Positions 44,977 through 50,443 of a stretch of DNA of 50,443 nucleotides are shown here, piece after piece. The notes beneath the pieces were generated by a model. That model saw nothing but the letters and a program-made list of their open reading frames with translations. It searched no databases and was not told the origin of the DNA. The DNA is from an uncultured Clostridia bacterium (GTDB lineage Bacteria; Bacillota; Clostridia; TANB77; CAG-508). The stretch lies in the NCBI GenBank assembly GCA_944390965.1, contig CALXRW010000010.1:1-50443 (forward strand). Direction: 5' to 3'. A program made the translations under genes and the position numbers. Each line of letters begins with the position of its first letter. Within the stretch, counting starts at the first letter, position 1.

Positions 44977-45680
44977 TATCAATACGATTTATGTTAGATA
45001 CATACAAGAAGAAAATATAGATAGTCTTCCTATCTATTATATAGGAGGTAGTCAAATATTACCGCCTCCGTTACTTCCAGAGGAAGAAGAAATATTACTT
45101 AAAAAATTAGCAGAGAATGATGCAGAAACGAGAAAAACATTAGTAGAAAGAAATTTAAGATTAGTAGTATATATTGCCAAGAAATTTGAAAATACGGGAG
45201 TTGGTTTAGAAGATTTAATATCAATAGGTACCATTGGTTTAATGAAAGCAATTAATACTTTTAATACCGATAAAAATATAAAATTAGCAACATATGCATC
45301 TAGATGTATAGAAAATGAAATTTTAATGTACCTAAGAAGAAGTAATCGCCTAAAAGGTGAAGTTTCTATTGATGAACCATTAAATCGAGATGGAGATGGA
45401 AATGAGTTATTATTGTCTGACATTTTAGGAACAGACCCAGATGTTACTTCAAGACAAATAGAAGATGAAGTAGATAAAAAATTACTAAAAGCTTCTATTG
45501 CTAAATTAAGTAATCGTGAGAAAAATATTATGGAATTACGTTTTGGTTTCATTTCCGGAAATGAAAAAACACAAAAAGAAGTGGCAGATATGTTACGGTA
45601 TTTCTCAGAGTTATATTTCTCGCTTGGAAAAGAAAGCAATTAAAAAAATGAAAAAGGACATTATGAGCAAAACAGGATGA
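44948..45680 (+). pseudogene. sigE: Sporulation sigma factor SigE, frameshifted near its C-terminus
   Basis: Pro-sigma-E: membrane-associating pro-peptide (~1-28), region 2 ([34 protein letters not shown]) and region 4 ([14 protein letters not shown]). After KEVADML the frame shifts: an extra C at 45596 (TTA-C-GGT) leads to a stop at 45643. Removing it restores [20 protein letters not shown] and MSKTG ending at 45680, the -35-recognition helix. As written the protein lacks its region 4.2 recognition helix and should not direct mother-cell transcription. Its start overlaps spoIIGA by 29 bases. Confidence 0.88.
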
Positions 45681-45694
45681 AAAAAGTAAGTAGT

Positions 45695-45723
45695 GAATAG
45701 AACCTCCTAATTTGGAAATAATG
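45695..45723 (+). promoter_or_regulatory. Possible sigma-F/sigma-G promoter before sigG
   Basis: GAATA (45695-45699), 14-base spacer, GGAAATAATG (45714-45723), close to the forespore consensus described in Bacillus. Forespore control and autoregulation are expected for sigG. Confidence 0.4.
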
Positions 45724-45760
45724 AAATTAAGTAATTATTTTTCAAAAAGGGGGTTTTTAT

Positions 45761-46534
45761 TTGATTAACAAGGTAGAAATCTGTGGTGTAAACACAGCAA
45801 AATTACCTGTATTAACAAATCAAGAAAAAAATGAATTACTAATTAAAATAAAAAATGGAGATGAAAAAGCAAGAGAAGATTTTATAAAAGGAAATCTAAG
45901 ATTAGTATTAAGTGTGATACAAAGGTTTAATGGTAGAGGAGAAAATATAGATGATTTATTTCAAGTAGGGGTTGTTGGATTAATAAAATCGATTGATAAT
46001 TTCGACACCTCTTTACAAGTGCAATTCTCCACATATGCAGTACCAATGATAATAGGAGAAATTAGAAGATATTTAAGAGACAATAATCCCATTCGTGTTA
46101 GTCGCTCTGTTAGAGATTTAGCATATAGAGCATTACAAATAAGAGAAAAGCTAACAAAAGAAAATGAAAAAGAGCCAACCATTGAACAAATTGCAAAAGA
46201 ATTAGGAGTTGAAAAAGAAGAAATTGTTATTTGCTTAGATGCCATACAAGACCCTGTATCATTACAAGAACCAGTATATAATGATGGAACAGAAAGTCTT
46301 TATATTATGGATCAAGTAAAAGACAGCAAAAATACAGATGAAGGCTGGGCAGAAAATATTACTATATCAGAAATACTAAAAAAATTAAATGATAGGGAAA
46401 AAATGATTATTTCAAAAAGATTTTTTGAAGGAAGAACACAAATGGAAGTAGCAGAAGAGATAGGAATTTCACAAGCACAAGTTTCAAGATTAGAGAAAAG
46501 TGCAATAGAACATATCAAAAAATTATATAAATAG
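45761..46534 (+). CDS. sigG: Forespore sigma factor SigG
   Basis: 257 residues from TTG 45761 (AAGGGGG at 45748-45754). N-terminal INKVEICGVNTAKLPVLT is specific to SigG; region 2 DDLFQVGVVGLIKSIDNFD and FSTYAVPMIIGEIRRYLRD; region 3 near YRALQIREKL; region 4 with GRTQMEVAEEIGISQAQVSRLEK. Directs late forespore genes. Follows sigE as in most Clostridia. Confidence 0.95.
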   Translation: MINKVEICGVNTAKLPVLTNQEKNELLIKIKNGDEKAREDFIKGNLRLVLSVIQRFNGRGENIDDLFQVGVVGLIKSIDNFDTSLQVQFSTYAVPMIIGEIRRYLRDNNPIRVSRSVRDLAYRALQIREKLTKENEKEPTIEQIAKELGVEKEEIVICLDAIQDPVSLQEPVYNDGTESLYIMDQVKDSKNTDEGWAENITISEILKKLNDREKMIISKRFFEGRTQMEVAEEIGISQAQVSRLEKSAIEHIKKLYK

Positions 46535-46557
46535 GTAAAGTTAAAAAACAATAGATG

Positions 46558-46583
46558 AACAGAAAAAGCTGTTTTACAATTTT
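46558..46583 (+). terminator. sigG terminator
   Basis: AACAG (46558-46562) pairs with CTGTT (46569-46573), followed by TTACAATTTTTT. Short stem; moderate support. Confidence 0.5.
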
Positions 46584-46705
46584 TTGCATCATCAAATCTT
46601 GCTAATATAGTAAATATTAAAAAATAGAGAAAAAGTCTAATAAAACTAGATTTGTTCTGTATAGAAAAACAAATGAAACTTCAAAGTTCCGTGATATGAT
46701 TTTTA

Positions 46706-46817
46706 CCCGGCTCATTAACTTATATTTTGAAATAAAAACTCGAACAGCTTAACTAGATTCCAGATTACTCCTTGAACCTTGAGAGTTTTATGGGAAAATG
46801 TAAGTTAATGAGCCGGG
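46706..46817. repeat. Palindromic element with conserved core (copy 2)
   Basis: A 23-bp stem (46706-46728 with 46795-46817; starts CCCGGCTCATTAACTTA) of unrelated sequence to copy 1 encloses the same core: TTTTGAA, then ATAAAA/TTTTAT where copy 1 has GCAAAA/TTTTGC, then CTCGAACAGC and GATTACTCCTTGAACCTTGA. Lies in the 478-bp gap between sigG and the phosphatase gene, which otherwise has no gene. Confidence 0.8.
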
Positions 46818-46932
46818 TATATATGAATTTTATTTTCAAAAGAAATTATACGAATTTATTTTAATTTTATATTTGAATAAAGTTGACATAAGAATAAGGA
46901 CGCTATATAATAAAAAGAGATTTTAAAATGGT

Positions 46933-46954
46933 GTAAAGTAATTTATGAAAAAGG
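46933..46954 (+). repeat. Partial leader repeat, copy C
   Basis: GTAAAGTAATTTATGAAAAA is identical to the start of copy A at 33160, then diverges; 59 bases before the phosphatase start. Confidence 0.45.
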
Positions 46955-47012
46955 AAAAAAATTAACAATTCACACTCTTAAAAATTGCAAACACATATGG
47001 GAGAAAATAGAG

Positions 47013-48005
47013 ATGGGGAAATTTGTAGAAATGCTACAAGACAGAGCAAAATTACAAACTTTAAGTAGAAGAAAGGGAAAACATTATATAGTAAGTGACA
47101 TACATGGAATGTATGGGTCTTATCTTGATGTAATTAAAAAATTAAATCCAAGAGATCACCTATATATACTAGGAGATGTATTAGACAGAGGAAATGGCGG
47201 AATTAAAATTTTACAGGATATTCGAAAACGCCAAGAAAATATAAGAAGTCATCCTAAAGTTACATTTTTAATGGGAAATCATGAAATGCAATTTCTTATG
47301 ACAGTATGCATTATGAAAAAACATGGACTTAACAAAAAAGATATGGAAAATATTTTAAAAAGAGAAAATCTAAAACAAGATTATGAATTATTAAAAGGGG
47401 CGATGGCACAAGAAAAGGTACAACAATATAAAAAAAGAATAACAGAAAGTGAAACAGTATGTCAAAAAATGATGAAACAAAAAAGAGTAAATCAAGATGA
47501 AATGGACATTATTGTTACATGGCTCAAATGGAATAAAGGATATACAACAATTTTCGATTATCTTAATTTACCAAAAGAAGAACAGAAGGCAATTTGTAAG
47601 TTCCTTAATTCATCTTATGTTGTATTACCAAAGAACATACAAGGAAAAGATTATTTATTAGTTCATGCAATGCCTCCTAGAAATCCTAACATGCTAAAAG
47701 AAATGAAAATAACAGGAGAAGGATATCGATTTAAAGATTTAGATGCTGAAGAATGTGATTTTATGCTTCAAGAAAGAGAAATTAGTACTTATGCACTATG
47801 CCGAAAAAAAGGGTTTATTACTATTTGTGGTCATACTCCAAAAGCTGGAGAAATCGTAAAAGATGAAAAAAATGGATTAATTAGATTAGACGCCGGATGT
47901 GGACATAGAAACAAAAAATCAAAACTAGCATTATTTTGTGTGGAAGATAACGAAGTGCAGTATATTGAGGAAAGAGAAACAAAGCAAGAACCACGAGAAT
48001 TATAA
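47013..48005 (+). CDS. Metallophosphoesterase (PrpE/serine-threonine phosphatase-like)
   Basis: 330 residues with the calcineurin-like metal-site series: SDIHGMYGSY, GDVLDRG, GNHEMQF, LVHAMPP and CGHTP. The insert between GNHE and the second half (about 105-190) is helical and Lys-rich. Could be a protein phosphatase or act on small phosphorylated molecules; the substrate is not evident. GGGAG precedes the ATG. Confidence 0.82.
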   Translation: MGKFVEMLQDRAKLQTLSRRKGKHYIVSDIHGMYGSYLDVIKKLNPRDHLYILGDVLDRGNGGIKILQDIRKRQENIRSHPKVTFLMGNHEMQFLMTVCIMKKHGLNKKDMENILKRENLKQDYELLKGAMAQEKVQQYKKRITESETVCQKMMKQKRVNQDEMDIIVTWLKWNKGYTTIFDYLNLPKEEQKAICKFLNSSYVVLPKNIQGKDYLLVHAMPPRNPNMLKEMKITGEGYRFKDLDAEECDFMLQEREISTYALCRKKGFITICGHTPKAGEIVKDEKNGLIRLDAGCGHRNKKSKLALFCVEDNEVQYIEERETKQEPREL

Positions 48006-48090
48006 GATAAGAAGTAAAAATCTTTTAACTATTGAAAAGTAGAGAATAAACAGATATAATAGACATAAATTAAATCAAGGGGAGAAAAAA

Positions 48091-49962
48091 ATGCTAGAAA
48101 AAATAGAGACTACAGAAGACTTAAAAACAATGGAAACAAAAGAAAAAAAAGAATTAGCACAAGAAATTAGAAATTTAATTATTCAAACAGTATCAAAAAC
48201 AGGAGGGCATTTAGCTTCTAATCTAGGAGTCGTAGAACTAACAATTGCTTTACATACAGTTTTTTCAGCACCAAAGGATAAAATAATTTGGGATGTAGGA
48301 CATCAGACTTATGTACATAAAATACTAACAGGAAGAAAAGAACAGATGAAAACATTAAGACAACTAGATGGAATAGCAGGTTTTCCAAAAGTTTCAGAAT
48401 CAGAATATGATTGTTTTAACACAGGTCATAGTAGTACATCTATATCAGTGGCATTAGGAATGGCAAGAGCAAGAGATATTCTAAAAGAAAACAATCATGT
48501 TATTGCTATTATTGGTGATGGAGCTCTAACAGGTGGAATGGCGTTAGAAGCTCTAAATGATGCTGGAAATAGTGGAACAAATATCATTGTAATTTTAAAT
48601 GATAATGAGATGAGTATATCTAAGAATGTAGGAGGAATGAATACTTTTCTCAGTAAATTAAGAACTAAAAAACTTTATACACAAACAAATACTACCATAA
48701 AAAAAATATTATACAAAGTACCTTTGGTAGGAGAAAAAACGGTAAAGATAGCACAAAAACTAAAAAGAGGAATTAAGCAATTATTTATTCAAAAGATGTT
48801 CTTTGAAGATATTGGATTTACATATTTAGGACCAGTAGACGGACATAATATAGAAAGAATGGAAAGCATACTAAAAGTAGCAAAAACTATTAAAGGACCT
48901 GTTTTAGTTCATGTAAGAACGAAAAAAGGCAAAGGATACAAACCAGCAGAAGAAAACCCAGATAAATTTCACAGTATATCTAATTTTGATATTAAAACAG
49001 GTAAAAAACAGAAAAGTGTCTCAAAAGACTATTCAAAAGTTTTTGGAGACAAATTAGTGAAATTGGCGAAAAAAGATAATCGTATAGTAGCAATAACTGC
49101 TGCAATGAAAGAAGGAACAGGACTTTTAGAATTTGCCAATCGATATCCAACTAGATTTTTTGATGTGGGAATTGCAGAACAACATGCTTTGGGGTTAGCT
49201 GCTGGACTAGCAAAGGCTGGACTAAAACCAGTTGTTCCTATTTATTCTTCTTTTTTACAAAGAGGATATGACCAAATATTACATGACATTTGTATTCAAA
49301 ATTTACCAGTTACAATCTGTGTAGACAGAGCAGGAATTGTTGGTAATGATGGAGAAACTCATCAAGGTATCTATGATTTATCTTTTTTAAATACAATTCC
49401 TAATTTAAATATAGCAGCACCAAAAGACTTTTCAGAACTAGAAAATATCTTAAAATTTTCTATGCAACTTGAAAAACCAATTGCTATTAGATATCCTAGA
49501 GGTGGAGAGGGGAATGTTGAATTTCAGAAACATACACCAATAGAACTCGGTAAGGCAGAAATTATACAAGAAGGAACGGACATTAGTATTTTTGCAATAG
49601 GAAAAATGGTAAGTACAGCAAAAGAAGTAGCAGACATTTTATTAGGAGAAAACATTGAAGCAGAAGTAATTAATGTTAGATTTTTAAAGCCAATGGATGA
49701 AGAAACTATTATAAAATCCATTCAAAAAACAAAAAATGCAATCACGATAGAAGATAATGAAATAACAGGTGGACTTGGAGAGACGATTTCATTTTTGTTA
49801 AGTCAAGAAGGAGAAAACTATCCCATTACTCATTATGCTTATCCAGATGCTTTTATTAAACACGGAACCGTTAAAGAAATAGAAAAGATTTATGGAATGG
49901 ATGCTAAAAGTATTGCAGAAAAAATAATATTACAAAATAATAAGCATAGAATGATAGTATAA
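48091..49962 (+). CDS. dxs: 1-deoxy-D-xylulose-5-phosphate synthase
   Basis: 623 residues, full length. N-terminal thiamine-diphosphate domain with GGHLASNLGVVELT, DVGHQTYVHKILTGR, and GDGALTGGMALEALNDAG...NDN; middle domain with GIAEQHALGLAAGLA (catalytic Glu region); C-terminal transketolase domain with VRFLKPMDEE. Joins pyruvate and glyceraldehyde-3-phosphate in the MEP isoprenoid route. AGGGGAG before the ATG. Confidence 0.96.
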   Translation: MLEKIETTEDLKTMETKEKKELAQEIRNLIIQTVSKTGGHLASNLGVVELTIALHTVFSAPKDKIIWDVGHQTYVHKILTGRKEQMKTLRQLDGIAGFPKVSESEYDCFNTGHSSTSISVALGMARARDILKENNHVIAIIGDGALTGGMALEALNDAGNSGTNIIVILNDNEMSISKNVGGMNTFLSKLRTKKLYTQTNTTIKKILYKVPLVGEKTVKIAQKLKRGIKQLFIQKMFFEDIGFTYLGPVDGHNIERMESILKVAKTIKGPVLVHVRTKKGKGYKPAEENPDKFHSISNFDIKTGKKQKSVSKDYSKVFGDKLVKLAKKDNRIVAITAAMKEGTGLLEFANRYPTRFFDVGIAEQHALGLAAGLAKAGLKPVVPIYSSFLQRGYDQILHDICIQNLPVTICVDRAGIVGNDGETHQGIYDLSFLNTIPNLNIAAPKDFSELENILKFSMQLEKPIAIRYPRGGEGNVEFQKHTPIELGKAEIIQEGTDISIFAIGKMVSTAKEVADILLGENIEAEVINVRFLKPMDEETIIKSIQKTKNAITIEDNEITGGLGETISFLLSQEGENYPITHYAYPDAFIKHGTVKEIEKIYGMDAKSIAEKIILQNNKHRMIV

Positions 49963-49989
49963 ATAGAAAGACAATTAATGGAGGTCGAC

Positions 49990-50223
49990 ATGGGAGGAAA
50001 AGGTCTAGACTTTAAGCATAAGGAAGTGATTAATATAACAGATGGAAAAAGACTAGGATTTGTTCAAGATGTTACAGCAAACCTAGAAACAGGTGTTATT
50101 ACTTCTATTATTGTTCCAGGTAACAACAAAATGTTAAACATTTTTGGTGGTGGTAATGATATTGTGATTGCATGGGAAAAAATAAAATGTATTGGCGAAG
50201 ATGTTATATTAGTTGAAATATGA
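49990..50223 (+). CDS. YlmC/YmxH-family PRC-barrel protein
   Basis: 77 residues from ATG 49990; an ATG 12 bases earlier is part of the GGAGG ribosome binding site. A single PRC-barrel: KEVINITDGKRLGFVQDV, then ITSIIVPG, WEKIKCIGEDVILVEI. In Bacillus and Clostridia the family is associated with sporulation and often lies near sigE/sigG or dxs-type genes. Function unknown. Confidence 0.85.
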   Translation: MGGKGLDFKHKEVINITDGKRLGFVQDVTANLETGVITSIIVPGNNKMLNIFGGGNDIVIAWEKIKCIGEDVILVEI

Positions 50224-50264
50224 AAAAATAGGCAAAAAAAGCAAAAATTTCTAAGGAAAAAGTA

Positions 50265-50293
50265 TTGACTAAGGAAAGTAATTATGTTATTAT
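50265..50293 (+). promoter_or_regulatory. Sigma-A-type promoter
   Basis: TTGACT (50265-50270), 17-base spacer, TATTAT (50288-50293). Confidence 0.6.
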
Positions 50294-50368
50294 AAGAAGG
50301 TACTAAAAAGGGAGTAGAGAGAGTAAAAAGACAAAACAAAAAAAGTTGAAAAAAAGTTAAAAAATATG

Positions 50369-50423
50369 TTGACAATTCGAAACCGGTATAGTATAATAAA
50401 AATCGTTCTCCGACAACGGAGAA
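50369..50423 (+). promoter_or_regulatory. Strong promoter and leader hairpin at the window end
   Basis: TTGACA (50369-50374), 17-base spacer, TATAAT (50392-50397). A hairpin TTCTCCG / CGGAGAA with loop ACAA (50406-50423) follows within a few bases, at the expected transcript start. The controlled gene lies beyond the window. Confidence 0.75.
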
Positions 50424-50443
50424 TTTTAAAGTGTAAAGCACAT

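Noticed and set aside
45052-45639. Long minus-strand open frame opposite sigE
   Set aside because: Shadow of the sigE coding frame; no ribosome binding site, and no protein-like motif.

Overview
The window reads as chromosome of an AT-rich, spore-forming, Gram-positive Firmicute of the class Clostridia. The evidence is uniform A/T-ending codon use, strong AGGAGG-type ribosome binding sites, and a division/sporulation cluster in typical order: murA, ftsQ, two DUF881 genes, sbp, ftsA, ftsZ, spoIIGA, sigE, sigG. No intact tRNA or rRNA gene is present.

Positions 1-8066 look like one end of an integrated mobile element. It carries an excisionase-type DNA-binding protein, a phage replisome-organizer-like protein, a complete DpnII-type (GATC) restriction-modification operon (two adenine methylases and a nuclease), an extra DNA methylase, a Clp/SDH-type protease with a zinc ribbon and small unknown proteins. 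It ends at a decayed 3' half of an initiator tRNA-Met gene, the likely attachment scar. Positions 8250-11613 hold accessory genes (pRiA4b ORF-3-like, ASCH, a DUF2828 protein with a vWA domain). The DUF2828 gene is preceded by a strong promoter and a roughly 190-nt highly foldable RNA.

Positions 11642-20037 hold a complete type II-C CRISPR-Cas locus: tracrRNA, cas9, cas1, cas2 and 26 full repeats with 26 spacers. Every repeat carries an extended -10 promoter on the minus strand. Three consecutive spacers tile one promoter/start-codon region, and two others are reverse complements of each other. At the cas-distal end a 1.86-kb internal fragment of a phage gene lies exactly between a half repeat and a decayed repeat.

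Positions 20152-31533 are a mostly co-directional housekeeping run. It contains a divergent MurT/GatD-like pair whose amidotransferase catalytic residues appear to be absent, an alanine/ornithine-type racemase, an arginase-family enzyme, 8-oxoguanine glycosylase, a frameshifted mannosyltransferase, AddB, PgeF and a uracil-DNA glycosylase. Positions 31534-37100 contain a long palindromic element, a HExxH protein, a secreted papain-like protease with dockerin, cytidine deaminase, a frameshifted patatin, and a toxin-antitoxin remnant between 22-bp direct repeats.

From 37225 to the end come the division and sporulation genes, a metallophosphatase, dxs and a YlmC/YmxH-type PRC-barrel gene. The palindromic element at 31.6 kb shares a core with one at 46.7 kb whose stems covary, which suggests an unnamed structured RNA or hairpin element. 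A second short leader-like repeat precedes the protease and patatin genes. Three otherwise good genes (mannosyltransferase, patatin, sigE) are each broken by one extra base in the same context, C before GG. That points to either a systematic sequence error or a real mutational bias.
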